This document shows, piece after piece, positions 17,132-26,557 of a stretch of 61,961 nucleotides of DNA. Position 1 is the first letter of the stretch, and each line of letters opens with the position of its first letter. Source of the DNA: RXOA01 sp964547105 (GTDB lineage Bacteria; Bipolaricaulota; Bipolaricaulia; UBA7950; UBA9294). The position numbers were made by a program, and so were the translations under genes. A model generated the notes under the pieces. The model was not told the DNA's origin and made no database searches. It saw only the letters and a list, made by a program, of their open reading frames with translations. The stretch covers positions 1 through 61,961 of the forward strand of contig CAZJLO010000006.1 of NCBI GenBank assembly GCA_964547105.1, given 5' to 3'.

Positions 17132-18074
17132 CCAGAAGCCGATTCGAAAAGACCGGGTGGCACTGGTCGTGGTGGCAATCCTCGCTGCGATCCTCATTCC
17201 GGTTCTTCTTAGCTCCAGTCCGGAAGCCGATCAACAGCCTGGAGACGACCTGCTCATCTCCGGTGGCGACGGTAGTGCGGTCATCTCCTCGGATCCGACC
17301 GACTCTCTTCCCGCCGCCAACCCCTATGAGATCCTGTCCCACACGATCACCGAAGGTGATACCCTGGCCGGCATCGCTGCTCGTCTTGGCGTCAGCGTTG
17401 CGCAGCTTGTCGCAAGCAACGATCTCAACTCCGAGCAGGCATTGACCCCGGGGGATGTGGTTCGCGTGCCGAGAACCGGTTTTCTGTACCGCATCACGTC
17501 CGGGGAGACGCTGAGTGATATTGCCGCATCGTACGACGTCACGGTCGCTGATATCGCCTCCGCAAACAATATTCCCGATCCGGGCCAGATCCTTGCCGGC
17601 ACCTTGATCATCATTCCAACCGACCCCGGGGCCGTCGATCCAGCGGCGCTTGCCACCGCAACGGGCACGGGCTCCCCAGAATCGCCTGTTTTTGCCTGGC
17701 CGGTTACAGGCGAAGTCGTCTCGGCATTCGGCTACCGAACCCACCCGATCCTCGGCACCTGGGAGCGACACAACGGAATCGATATTGATGTTCCCGAGGG
17801 CACACCGGTCGCTGCGGCAGCTTCCGGAACCGTGTTCAACGTCGACAATGATCCAGATGGGATTGGCCTTGCCGTCTACCTTGCGCATGCAGATGACTTC
17901 TACACCGTCTACGGACACCTTTCGGAGATCCGGGTCCAACCTGGCGACTCCATTTCCACCGGCCAGCAGATTGGGCTCTCGGGGAACACAGGTCTCTCAA
18001 ACGGACCGCATCTTCATTTCGAGATCCGGAAGACGCCCGAGTTCCCGATCGATCCGCTCTCGTATCTGCCCTAG
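17124..18074 (+). CDS. membrane-anchored LysM x2 - M23 peptidase
   Basis: A 316-residue cell-wall protein: a short basic N terminus, one membrane segment (about 12-30), a linker, LysM1 (70-117), LysM2 (120-165) and a LytM/M23 domain (190-316). The zinc ligands are intact: His216 and Asp220 in RHNGIDI, and the HLH of GPHLHFEI at 296-298. It should therefore be an active peptidoglycan endopeptidase rather than an EnvC/NlpD-type activator with a dead site. The GTG start overlaps rho, and murA follows 3 bp after its stop. Confidence 0.9.
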   Translation: MTNQKPIRKDRVALVVVAILAAILIPVLLSSSPEADQQPGDDLLISGGDGSAVISSDPTDSLPAANPYEILSHTITEGDTLAGIAARLGVSVAQLVASNDLNSEQALTPGDVVRVPRTGFLYRITSGETLSDIAASYDVTVADIASANNIPDPGQILAGTLIIIPTDPGAVDPAALATATGTGSPESPVFAWPVTGEVVSAFGYRTHPILGTWERHNGIDIDVPEGTPVAAAASGTVFNVDNDPDGIGLAVYLAHADDFYTVYGHLSEIRVQPGDSISTGQQIGLSGNTGLSNGPHLHFEIRKTPEFPIDPLSYLP

Positions 18075-18077
18075 TCC

Positions 18078-19337
18078 ATGCCGATCATCCTCCTCCAAGG
18101 GCCCGCGCACCTGCGCGGAATGATCTCCATTGATGGATCAAAGAATGCGGCGCTCCCGGCTTTTGCTGCGTCTTTGCTGACCGAGCGAGACCTGCTTTTC
18201 CGAAACGTACCCCCCCTGCAAGATGTGAGCCAGATGCTCGCTGCCCTCTGGGAACTCGGCGCCGACGTTCGATCGAATCCGGAAGCTCTTGAGGTCTCCG
18301 TATCTTCGGCATCCCTGCTGGATCTAGAGCCCAATCCCGACCGCATCCGCAAAATGCGCGCCTCGTTCTTGCTTCTCGCTCCCCTTCTGTGGCGACACGG
18401 CCACGTGACACTTCCCCTCCCCGGCGGATGCACGATCGGTCCCCGTCCGGTCGATCTCCACCTAAGAGGCCTTGAGGCTCTCGGGGCCGAGGTGACGCTC
18501 GAACCTCCGATGATCCGCGTCTCCATGCCACTTGACGGACTCCGCGGCGCCGAGATCGATCTCCCCTACCCTTCCGTTGGCGCAACCGAGCAGATTCTGC
18601 TTGCATCGTCGCTGGCGTCTGGCCAAACGATCCTTCGCGGAGCGGCTACGGAGCCCGAGGTTGTCGCTCTTGTTACACTGCTTCGCTCGATGGGGGCGAC
18701 GATCGATCGCCACGACAGCACTCTGATCATCCACGGGAAGGCCGAACTACAAGGCACGTCCTACGACATCCCCCCCGATCGGATCGAAGCGGGGACCTTC
18801 TTGTTGGCTGCCGTGGCAACCGGTGGCGAGTTGACGCTTGACAAAGCGCCGCTCTCCGAGCTGGCAGTCGTCCTTGAAGTGGTCGAGTCGCTCGGCGCTC
18901 ACGTCTTGCGCCTTGGAAACGCCGTCACGATCAGCGCGCCCAAGGCCATCCAACCCCTTTGCGTCGAAGCTCAGCCGTTTCCCGGATTTCCCACCGATCT
19001 CCAGCCGATTCTCGTCTCGACGCTCGCGGCGGCGGCTGGGAAGAGCATCGTACGCGACTCCGTGTTTCCCGAGCGATTCGGGTATGTTCCCGAGCTGAAT
19101 CGGCTTGGCGCCGACATCATCAAGCACCGGACCGGCGTCGCAATCCCTGGGAACCGATCCCTCGCCGGCGGGGCAGTCACCGTGAGAGACCTTCGTGCCG
19201 GAGCTGCTCTTGTCGTCGCCGGATTGTCCGCGAACGGAACGACAACGATTCGTGAGCCGCACCACATCGATCGCGGCTACGTCGACTTCGAGCAAAAGCT
19301 TGCCTCACTAGGAGCAATCATTGAGCGACAACCGTGA
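18078..19337 (+). CDS. murA: UDP-N-acetylglucosamine 1-carboxyvinyltransferase
   Basis: A 419-residue enzyme of the first committed step of peptidoglycan synthesis. Lys22-Asn23 in GSKNAALP and catalytic Cys118 in LPGGCTIGPRPVDLH are present. The Cys form is the fosfomycin-reactive type. The double inside-out alpha/beta barrel length is normal. The last 17 bp overlap hflX. Confidence 0.96.
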   Translation: MPIILLQGPAHLRGMISIDGSKNAALPAFAASLLTERDLLFRNVPPLQDVSQMLAALWELGADVRSNPEALEVSVSSASLLDLEPNPDRIRKMRASFLLLAPLLWRHGHVTLPLPGGCTIGPRPVDLHLRGLEALGAEVTLEPPMIRVSMPLDGLRGAEIDLPYPSVGATEQILLASSLASGQTILRGAATEPEVVALVTLLRSMGATIDRHDSTLIIHGKAELQGTSYDIPPDRIEAGTFLLAAVATGGELTLDKAPLSELAVVLEVVESLGAHVLRLGNAVTISAPKAIQPLCVEAQPFPGFPTDLQPILVSTLAAAAGKSIVRDSVFPERFGYVPELNRLGADIIKHRTGVAIPGNRSLAGGAVTVRDLRAGAALVVAGLSANGTTTIREPHHIDRGYVDFEQKLASLGAIIERQP

Positions 19338-20676
19338 CGCTTCCGCTTCCAACCGACGCCTGATCGAGGATCATCTCGGCGAGCGCGCCCGTGTCTACGG
19401 GAACGAACAGGCCGTGCTCGTCGCCATCGGGACCGATCCCGAGCGCGTCGAGAGTGACCTCAACGAGTTGGCGCTTCTCGGCGAAACAGCGGGAATCCCT
19501 ACGTTGGCAACCGTCACCCAGAACCGGCGCAAACCGGATCCTTCCACCTACATCGGCAAGGGCAAGGCCGAAGAGGTCCGCTTGCTTGTCGCCGCTTGCG
19601 GCGCCGACGTCGTGATCTTTGCCCATCCTCTGTCGCCGGCCCAGGCTCGCAATCTGGAAGACGAACTCAAGACGAAGGTCATCGATCGATCTCAACTGAT
19701 CCTTGACATCTTCGCCCAGCGGGCCACGACAAAGGAAGCTCGTCTTCAAGTGGAACTGGCCCAACTTACGTATCTCCTGCCGCGCCTTCGCGGTTGGGGA
19801 CACGCGCTCACGCGCCTCGGGGGCGGCATCGGAACTCGCGGTCCCGGCGAAACCCAGCTCGAAGTGGACCGCAATAAAATCCGCCGCCGCATTCACGCAC
19901 TAAGGCGAAATCTTAAGCTCGCACATCAGGAACGGGCCCTTCGACGGCGCCGCCGCGAGCAGAGCTCCTTGCCAGAGATTGTCCTTGTCGGCTACACCAA
20001 CAGCGGGAAATCCACGCTGCTAAATGCGCTCACATCGTCCAATGTTCACGTAGAGGATCAGCTGTTCGCCACGCTCACAACGTTTGTCCGCCGTGGGGAG
20101 ATCGCCACCGGACGCGAGGCGTTGTTCACCGATACCGTCGGGTTCATCCGCAACCTGCCCCACGACCTGATTCCTGCGTTCGCGGCAACGCTCGAAGCGG
20201 CCCAACACGCCGATCTTCTTCTCCATGTCGTCGATGGATCAAGCCCGATGGCGGCTCTGGAGATCGAGACCGTCCGCAGCACCCTCGAGCAAGAGGTGTT
20301 CACCAGCGGACGGGATGCCCCTCCGCAGATCATCGTCTTCAACAAGTGCGATCTTCGCTCCGACGAGCCGAGCGCTGCTGCCGTCCCATCCGAGGCCATT
20401 TGCGTCTCCGCCAAGCGCGGTGATCAGCTTGATCGTCTCAAGAGTCTGATCGCCGCACAATTGGATGATCACGCTTCGTGGGTCACTCTTGCCGTTCCGT
20501 TCGCGATCACCGACCTACTTCACCGCGAGGCCGGTGGGCGAGACGGCTCCTTGGAGCACCTGAGCTACGACAGTGATGGAGCGATCATTCGTGCCCGACT
20601 GGCTCCCCCGCAACTCGCCCGCTTGCTCAAGGCTGGTGCGACGATCGTCTCTCCCCACCCGGGCTCAGAATGCTGA
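19321..20676 (+). CDS. hflX: GTPase HflX
   Basis: A 451-residue ribosome-splitting or rescue GTPase. An N-terminal domain is followed by the HflX signature GPGETQLEVDRNKIRRRI. The G domain has G1 VGYTNSGKSTLL, G3 DTVGFIRNLP and G4 NKCD. The TTG start at 19321 is supported by AGGAG about 7 bases upstream, inside murA, indicating coupled translation. The 3' end overlaps the 3' end of the convergent ricT gene by 50 bp. Confidence 0.93.
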   Translation: MSDNRDASASNRRLIEDHLGERARVYGNEQAVLVAIGTDPERVESDLNELALLGETAGIPTLATVTQNRRKPDPSTYIGKGKAEEVRLLVAACGADVVIFAHPLSPAQARNLEDELKTKVIDRSQLILDIFAQRATTKEARLQVELAQLTYLLPRLRGWGHALTRLGGGIGTRGPGETQLEVDRNKIRRRIHALRRNLKLAHQERALRRRRREQSSLPEIVLVGYTNSGKSTLLNALTSSNVHVEDQLFATLTTFVRRGEIATGREALFTDTVGFIRNLPHDLIPAFAATLEAAQHADLLLHVVDGSSPMAALEIETVRSTLEQEVFTSGRDAPPQIIVFNKCDLRSDEPSAAAVPSEAICVSAKRGDQLDRLKSLIAAQLDDHASWVTLAVPFAITDLLHREAGGRDGSLEHLSYDSDGAIIRARLAPPQLARLLKAGATIVSPHPGSEC

Positions 20677-21457
20677 CAGCTCCGACTTTCACTTCCAGTC
20701 GCTGCCTGCCATCGGTCAGCAACGTCACGGTCTCTCGCAAGACGTTGTGCGCGATCACTTTGGCCCGCTTCCCTTCGTGGGAGACAATCGCACCGAGCTT
20801 GGGCATCCCGGCAAGGGCTTCGCGATACGCTTCGTGCTCATACGCCAAGCAGCACATCAGCCGTCCACACACGCCGGTAATCCTCTCCGGAGCCACGAAG
20901 AGTTCTTGATCGTAGGCCATCTCCATCGGAACCGGGTTTGGACCCTGCAGGAACGTCTCACAGCAGAGAATGCGCCCGCAACGCCCGATCCCGCCCTTGA
21001 TCCGCGCTTCATCCCGCGCCCCCATTTGACGAAGCTCGATCCGCGCCTCGAATGCGCTGGACATCGCTCTGAGCAAACCGCGGAAGTCGACCCGGTGCGG
21101 AGCGGTGAAGAAGACGCGAAGCAACGACCGGTCCAGCGTGTATTCGGCGCCGACCAAGTGCATCGGAAGCCCATGCTCGGCGATCAGTCGACGTGTTCGC
21201 GAGACAACTCGATCCGCGTCTTCGCAGTTGACGCGATACGCATTCTCATCTTCTGGATCAGCCCGCCGGACAACCTTCTCCAGCCGGTGTCCGAGTTCCT
21301 CGCCGGCGCTGAGAACACCAATCACCGTCGCCAGCTTCAAGCCCCCGTGGCGCACCACACAGCAGTCGCCAGGGGCAAGCAGCTCATCAGAAACCGCAAA
21401 GTAGCCGGTGTAGCGTTCCAGCTCCCACACCCGCACGTACACCAAATCTTGAGTCAT
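20627..21457 (-). CDS. ricT: PSP1-domain protein, RicT/YaaT family
   Basis: A 276-residue protein with the PSP1 C-terminal domain. The conserved cysteine motifs CGRILCCETFLQGPNP and CGRLMCCLAYEHE are present. In Bacillus the RicT homologue is part of an iron-sulfur Ric complex affecting RNase Y. ATG 21457 has a GGAGGA site and overlaps the holB stop (ATGA), so the longer upstream frame is not needed. holB-ricT adjacency is common in other bacteria. Confidence 0.88.
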   Translation of the reverse strand: MTQDLVYVRVWELERYTGYFAVSDELLAPGDCCVVRHGGLKLATVIGVLSAGEELGHRLEKVVRRADPEDENAYRVNCEDADRVVSRTRRLIAEHGLPMHLVGAEYTLDRSLLRVFFTAPHRVDFRGLLRAMSSAFEARIELRQMGARDEARIKGGIGRCGRILCCETFLQGPNPVPMEMAYDQELFVAPERITGVCGRLMCCLAYEHEAYREALAGMPKLGAIVSHEGKRAKVIAHNVLRETVTLLTDGRQRLEVKVGAVSILSPGGERRSSHQP

Positions 21458-22383
21458 GCGTTCGCTTCCTCCTCGGTCGCATCCAGGAAGAGTCTGACAA
21501 GCACGGTTTCTTTCGGAGTGTACACCCACAGCGCACGTTGCGCCTCGTCGATCGCACGGCACAGCGCCGCCAGCCACCGCTGCCTGGCGCGATCCGTCTT
21601 GAGGACACCCGCCCCCGTCCTCCGCACGTCCTCTCGCAGAAGCCCCGCGCAACATTGCATCAGCGCATCGACAGCGACCCTGACCTCGGCGTCATCTCGC
21701 TTGGCAAGATCCTTGGCGAGCGCAACGGCCGTTCGACGGTCCCTGCGCTCCATCGCTTCAACCGCGATGCGTGCAGCACACGCGCGCACCGCTTGGCTTG
21801 AGTGACTTAGGCCTCGATCTAGATCGGCTGCGGATCGCAGATCAATCTCCGCCTCGGGTTCGGTTTCCGCTCCGGCATCCGCGTTCAGGCGCAGGCTCTT
21901 CGCAACGGCCGGATCGTCAAACACCGGAGACGAGCGCACAACTCGCAAGCGCGACAGAACGGTGGGAAGCACGTCTTGCGCATGCGCTGCGATCAACAGG
22001 AACAGCATCCCTCGGGGCGGCTCCTCAAGCACCTTCAGGAGCCCATTGGCGGCCTGGGGCGTCAGCCGTTCGGCTTGCGGAATCAGACAGATCCGCCGCG
22101 CTCCCTGTTCGGGGACAAACTGCGCTGCGCGAAGAATCTCCCGCACCTGGTCGATACCGATCTTCCCCCGACTCGTCGCCGGCTCCAGCAACAGCACATC
22201 CGGATGCACACCACGTCGCGCCGCTTGTTGTTGCGCTGGATCATCCGAGACCTGCCGGGCGGCAAGCGCAAGCCCTGATGCCAGCCGATCGATCGTCGTG
22301 TTTCGTGCCGAAGCTTCACCGATCAGATACAGAGATGACGCACGGTTCGCCAACGGCTCAAACGTCTCCGATGCCCTGCTCAC
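21454..22383 (-). CDS. holB: DNA polymerase III delta-prime subunit
   Basis: A 309-residue clamp-loader subunit. KIGIDQVREI, ARRICLIPQAERLTPQAANG and LLKVLEEPP are delta-prime hallmarks. The P-loop position reads IGEASARNTT and is degenerate, as expected for a non-ATP-hydrolysing delta-prime, and the zinc cysteines of some homologues are absent. GTG 22383 is chosen over ATG 22422 because GAGGAAGG lies 9 bases upstream and it gives a GTGA overlap with mobB instead of a 43-bp one. Confidence 0.88.
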   Translation of the reverse strand: MSRASETFEPLANRASSLYLIGEASARNTTIDRLASGLALAARQVSDDPAQQQAARRGVHPDVLLLEPATSRGKIGIDQVREILRAAQFVPEQGARRICLIPQAERLTPQAANGLLKVLEEPPRGMLFLLIAAHAQDVLPTVLSRLRVVRSSPVFDDPAVAKSLRLNADAGAETEPEAEIDLRSAADLDRGLSHSSQAVRACAARIAVEAMERRDRRTAVALAKDLAKRDDAEVRVAVDALMQCCAGLLREDVRRTGAGVLKTDRARQRWLAALCRAIDEAQRALWVYTPKETVLVRLFLDATEEEANA

Positions 22384-22958
22384 GTTGCTCGGCCTTCCTC
22401 GGGCGCGGTCCGCCCGCGGCATCCGTTCGTATCAGACTTGCCCTCGCCAATGATGCAGTCGATGATCAGGTCGGCAACGCTCTCCACGTCTCGCCACCGA
22501 AAGACGCGAACACCGTCCGGCAAAGCAACGTGTTCGTCGGTCACCACCGCGACAACATCCATTTCACCCGCCAGCGGCGGGGTCGTCGTCCGCGCTGAGC
22601 GGCGATAGGTTTCAATCTTGGGAAGACCGCTTCCCTTAAACCCTTCGGCAATCACAACATCGATCTCCTCACCGGAGAGCAGGTCGAAAGGAACCTCGGT
22701 GGCATGACGTGGATCAAGCCGACGATACAATGCGCTGCGGCTGTCTCCCACAAGCAACGTCTCACAAGCCCCCGCAGCTTGATGCTTGGCGCTGTCGACG
22801 CCGGGATCCTCAAGGTTCTGGAGATCCGCGGCATGCTTCATCGTCGCCACTCGGAAGCCGTACTCAGACAGGATTTTGGTCAATTGCACGACAAGACGCG
22901 TCTTTCCTGAGTCGTGCCATCCGACGATCGCTACCGCGGGCGGTCCGGCTTCGCACAT
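22380..22958 (-). CDS. mobB: molybdopterin-guanine dinucleotide biosynthesis protein MobB
   Basis: A 192-residue P-loop protein. AIVGWHDSGKTRLV is the MobB Walker A. VATMKHAADLQNLEDPGVDS and VIAEGFKGSGLPKIE are the other family motifs. MobB is a GTP-binding accessory in nucleotide attachment to the molybdenum cofactor. It follows the AOR gene by 4 bp, which suggests a role in supplying pterin cofactor, although AOR enzymes normally carry tungstopterin without a nucleotide. ATG 22958 is preceded by GAAGAG. Confidence 0.9.
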   Translation of the reverse strand: MCEAGPPAVAIVGWHDSGKTRLVVQLTKILSEYGFRVATMKHAADLQNLEDPGVDSAKHQAAGACETLLVGDSRSALYRRLDPRHATEVPFDLLSGEEIDVVIAEGFKGSGLPKIETYRRSARTTTPPLAGEMDVVAVVTDEHVALPDGVRVFRWRDVESVADLIIDCIIGEGKSDTNGCRGRTAPEEGRAT

Positions 22959-22962
22959 GCCG

Positions 22963-24804
22963 CTACTCTTCACGATCCATGCATTCGTCCATTCCCAATT
23001 CCTCCAACCGTTGTTCGGTCGGACCAAGGCGATCGTAGCCGCGCAGCTCATAGTACGAATCGATTGCCCCCTGCATCTCCGCCGGATCAATCGGATGGTC
23101 TGCGCTCGCGCCTTGATCGAGTGGTTCGGAGAAGCGGCCCGGAAGCTTGTGATCGTCCCGCGTTCCGCCACTCCGCCGGACGTGGAGGCGAAGCAAGGCG
23201 AGGTTGCGCTCGCCGATCCGCAGCATCTCGTCCGGCGAGCATTCCAGGCCGGTCGCCGCTTCGAGCAAGCTTCGAACTGCAGGGTAGTTGTACGCCACAC
23301 CAGTTGCAGACATCGTGAACGCGCAGACGATCAACGAGTTGTCGAACGACCGGAGATCCTCATAGAGCTTGACCACCGCCGGCTTGTCCGCAAGGCTGAA
23401 CCGATCGTACGGACGGACAATGCCCAGCTCCGGCGTCGGCTCATCCCCGGCGAGCAACGTGTCATGGGTGGTCTCCATGTGATTCGCGCCACGATGGCTC
23501 ACAGCGTAGCTAAGGCCGAGCCCTTGTTTCCCGCGAGGCTCGTGCATCGGGATCTCCACCGACTTGACCGTCATCGCGAAGTCCGCCCCGATCGACTCCG
23601 CCAGCGCGTCAACCCCTTCAGCCAACCGCGCTCCGATGCCGGTCTTCGTCGCCATCTCCCCGATCAGTCGGACCATCGCCTCCCCGTCGCCCCAACGGAT
23701 TCGTTCGGAGAGCATTCCCTTCTCGGAAGCCTCCATCAGGAAGGCGATAGAGACCCCGGCGGAGATGGTGTCAATCCCCAGATCATTGCACAACTGGTTC
23801 CCATAGGCGATCGCAGCGAGATCATCCACAAGGCAAAGGGACCCAAGTGCACCAACCGTCTCATACTCCGGACCGCCGAATTCCGGACGGATCGCTTGCC
23901 CGTGGAACATTCCCGTCACTTGACGCTTGCATCGAATCGGACACCCCACACACGTGTCCCGACCGGTGAGAATCGTCTCGGCCATCGTCTGACCGCAGAT
24001 GTTCTCCGCTCCCGAGAACGTTCCCTGCTGGAAGTTGCGAGTCGGCAGGATCCCTTGCTCGCTCAGCCACGTCACACCACCCGCCGTGCCATACTTCCCG
24101 AACCCCTGGAATCCTTCCGTGGCAAATCGCCGCGCGTACGCCGCGCGTTCCTTGCCGAAGCGAGCCGCGTTGTCGAGTCTTTTCTCGTCCGCCGCCCGCA
24201 CCACAACGGCCTTCAGCCGCTTTGCCCCCATCACCGCGCCAAACCCCGGTCGACCGGCTGCCCGCGAACGATCGTTGATCAGACAAGCCGACCACACGGT
24301 GTTTTCGCCGGCCGGTCCGATCGATGTCACCCGCGACCCCGGATACCGCGCGATCAATGTCTGTTCGGTTTCCCCGGTTCCCTTTCCCCACAGATCTTCT
24401 GCCGGTTCCAACCGCCCCACTCCTCCATCCACCACAAGGAAGACCGGCTCGTCGGAAATCCCGCGGAGAAGCACGCCGTCAACACCGCTTCTTCCCAATG
24501 CATCCCCAAAGTATCCCCCGGCATAGGCATCGGCCACTGAGTTCGTCTTCGGCGACACGCCCATCACGACATGACGCCCCGCACCGGCAAGCCCGGTTCC
24601 TTGAAACGGGCCGGTCCCGAACAGCAAGATATTCTCCGCGGACATCGCATCCACCCGCCTGAGGGGGAGTTCCTCAAGAAGGATCCTCGCGCCGATTCCG
24701 CGCCCTCCCAGGTACAGACGCTGCCATTCATCGGGAATCGCGTACTCGCTGATTCTCGCCCGGCTCAGATCGACATCGAGGTAGATTCCGAAACTGCCGT
24801 TCAT
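22963..24804 (-). CDS. aldehyde:ferredoxin oxidoreductase
   Basis: A 613-residue AOR-family tungsten/molybdenum enzyme. The N-terminal pterin-binding domain starts MNGSFGIYLDVDLSRARISE and contains LGGRGIGARIL. The 4Fe-4S cysteines are Cys285, Cys288 and Cys292 in CVGCPIRC plus a fourth in SLIVCAFT near 495. Length matches AOR/FOR-type members that oxidise aldehydes with ferredoxin as acceptor. The substrate is unknown. AAGGGGG lies upstream of ATG 24804. It heads the AOR-mobB-holB-ricT unit. Confidence 0.93.
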   Translation of the reverse strand: MNGSFGIYLDVDLSRARISEYAIPDEWQRLYLGGRGIGARILLEELPLRRVDAMSAENILLFGTGPFQGTGLAGAGRHVVMGVSPKTNSVADAYAGGYFGDALGRSGVDGVLLRGISDEPVFLVVDGGVGRLEPAEDLWGKGTGETEQTLIARYPGSRVTSIGPAGENTVWSACLINDRSRAAGRPGFGAVMGAKRLKAVVVRAADEKRLDNAARFGKERAAYARRFATEGFQGFGKYGTAGGVTWLSEQGILPTRNFQQGTFSGAENICGQTMAETILTGRDTCVGCPIRCKRQVTGMFHGQAIRPEFGGPEYETVGALGSLCLVDDLAAIAYGNQLCNDLGIDTISAGVSIAFLMEASEKGMLSERIRWGDGEAMVRLIGEMATKTGIGARLAEGVDALAESIGADFAMTVKSVEIPMHEPRGKQGLGLSYAVSHRGANHMETTHDTLLAGDEPTPELGIVRPYDRFSLADKPAVVKLYEDLRSFDNSLIVCAFTMSATGVAYNYPAVRSLLEAATGLECSPDEMLRIGERNLALLRLHVRRSGGTRDDHKLPGRFSEPLDQGASADHPIDPAEMQGAIDSYYELRGYDRLGPTEQRLEELGMDECMDREE

Positions 24805-24861
24805 CTATTTCCCCCTTGCGTGTTCCTGTCATTGTAGATCAGCGGGACGCAACGAGCCAGG

Positions 24862-24891
24862 TTGGAGATAGAAGCGTCTTTCCGCGATACT
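24862..24891 (+). promoter_or_regulatory. likely promoter of the acyl-CoA ligase gene
   Basis: TTGGAG (24862-24867), an 18-bp spacer and GATACT (24886-24891). It lies in the 120-bp divergent region between the AOR gene and the ligase. The leader contains AGGTGA before the ATG at 24925. Confidence 0.5.
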
Positions 24892-24924
24892 TGAAGTCAT
24901 CCCACTGTTGATCGAGGTGACTGT

Positions 24925-26553
24925 ATGCGAACGTTGTCCCAGGTCCTTCGCGACTCGGCAACCCGGTTTCCTCAGCACAATGCAATCATCGAAGAATCAT
25001 CCACGCTAACCTACGTCGAGCTGAACCGCAGAGTTGATGAACTGGCCCGAGGTCTGCTTGACCTCGGTGTCGGCAAGGGGGAGAAGATCGGGCTCTGGAT
25101 GCCGAACATCTCCGAATGGGTGATCGTCTACTTCGCCGCCGCGCGGATCGGCGGCGTGATTGTTCCGATGAATACCCGCTACAAGACCCACGAGGTGGAG
25201 TACATCCTCGGTGATTCAGAAGCCACAACGCTGTTCATGGTCGATTCGTTCGCCGGGATCGACTACATCGAGATGCTCTCTCAGGCGCGAAAGACGCTTC
25301 CTCGCTTGAAAAACATTGTGATTGTCGGCGATCGGGCCGTCGATGGAAGTCTGCGGTTCGACAGCCTCGTCCGCCGCGGAGCTGCAGCATCGGCCGACCC
25401 TCTGCTCGCCGAGCGCGAGGCATCCTTGGACCCGCTTGAGAACGTATTCATCCTCTACACGTCCGGAACGACCGGTAATCCCAAGGGAGCGATGCTGTCG
25501 CATCACAACATCGCCCACAACGCCCTGCAGGTCACCGAGGTTCTTCATACGACTGATGAGGATGTGTTTCTGCTTCCCGTGCCGTTCTTCCATTGCTTCG
25601 GCTGCGTGATGGGCATCGCCGGTGCAATAACCTGGGGGGCGGGGATCGTTCCGATGCAGGTGTTCAAGCCTCAGGCAGCGCTTGAGCTTGTCGAGAAGCA
25701 CCGTGTCTCCGTTCTCTACGGTGTCCCCACCATGTTCGTTCTCGAATTGGAAACCTACCGCAAGGGGAAATCGAACGGTGATCCGTACGAGATCGCCAGC
25801 TTGCGTACTGGGATCATGGCCGGCGCTCCATGCCCGGTTGAGGTCATGCGGGGAACGATGGATGAATTGGGATGCAACGTGTCGATCGCCTACGGATTGA
25901 CGGAGGCATCTCCGGTCATCACCATGACCCGGTTCGATGATTCCATCAGCCGCCGTGTCGAAACTGTCGGCAGGGCCCTGGACGGAATCGAAGTCAAGAT
26001 CGCCGATGACGACCATAGCTCCGTCGCTGTCGGAGAGATGGGAGAGCTTGCCTGCCGCGGATACAACGTGATGATGGGCTACTACAAGCTTCCCGACAAG
26101 ACGGCCGAAGCGATCGATGCCCAAGGATGGCTGTATTCCGGCGATCTGGCGACCCTTGACGAAGAGGGATACGTGAAGATCGTCGGACGCAAGAAGGATA
26201 TGCTGATCACCGGGGGGTTCAATGTCTACCCGGCCGAGATCGAGGAGTACCTATTCACGCATCCCGCAGTACAGAATGTCTCGGTAATCGGGGTTTCGGA
26301 TCCCGTGTTCGGCGAAGTCGCTGCAGCGTACATCATCCCGAAAGAGGGAGAGACCATCGATCCCCAGCAAATCGTCGACTTCTGTGTCGGTGAGATCGCT
26401 AACTTCAAGGTCCCTCGCTACGTAACTGTCGTTGATGCGCTACCGATGACCCAGTCCGGGAAGATCCAGAAATTCAGACTTCGCGAACTTGCGAAGGAAG
26501 CGTTCGACAGAGGCCAGATGACCAAGCTCGCCCCAACCAAGAAGGAGAAGTAG
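24925..26553 (+). CDS. AMP-dependent long-chain fatty-acid/acyl-CoA ligase
   Basis: A 542-residue member of the ANL superfamily. A3 motif YTSGTTGNPKGAML, A5 region YGLTEASPVITMT, A7/A8 YSGDLATLDEEGYVKIVGRK and GGFNVYPAEIEEYL, and the A10 lysine in QSGKIQKFRLRELA are all present, so it should be catalytically complete. It activates a carboxylate with ATP and CoA. Medium- or long-chain fatty acids are the usual substrates of this branch. The M20 peptidase gene follows 4 bp later. Confidence 0.88.
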   Translation: MRTLSQVLRDSATRFPQHNAIIEESSTLTYVELNRRVDELARGLLDLGVGKGEKIGLWMPNISEWVIVYFAAARIGGVIVPMNTRYKTHEVEYILGDSEATTLFMVDSFAGIDYIEMLSQARKTLPRLKNIVIVGDRAVDGSLRFDSLVRRGAAASADPLLAEREASLDPLENVFILYTSGTTGNPKGAMLSHHNIAHNALQVTEVLHTTDEDVFLLPVPFFHCFGCVMGIAGAITWGAGIVPMQVFKPQAALELVEKHRVSVLYGVPTMFVLELETYRKGKSNGDPYEIASLRTGIMAGAPCPVEVMRGTMDELGCNVSIAYGLTEASPVITMTRFDDSISRRVETVGRALDGIEVKIADDDHSSVAVGEMGELACRGYNVMMGYYKLPDKTAEAIDAQGWLYSGDLATLDEEGYVKIVGRKKDMLITGGFNVYPAEIEEYLFTHPAVQNVSVIGVSDPVFGEVAAAYIIPKEGETIDPQQIVDFCVGEIANFKVPRYVTVVDALPMTQSGKIQKFRLRELAKEAFDRGQMTKLAPTKKEK

Positions 26554-26557
26554 ATCC

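Noticed and set aside
22384..22422. ATG at 22422 as the holB start
   Set aside because: It would overlap mobB by 43 bp and lacks a ribosome site; GTG 22383 has GAGGAAGG at a good distance and a 4-bp overlap.
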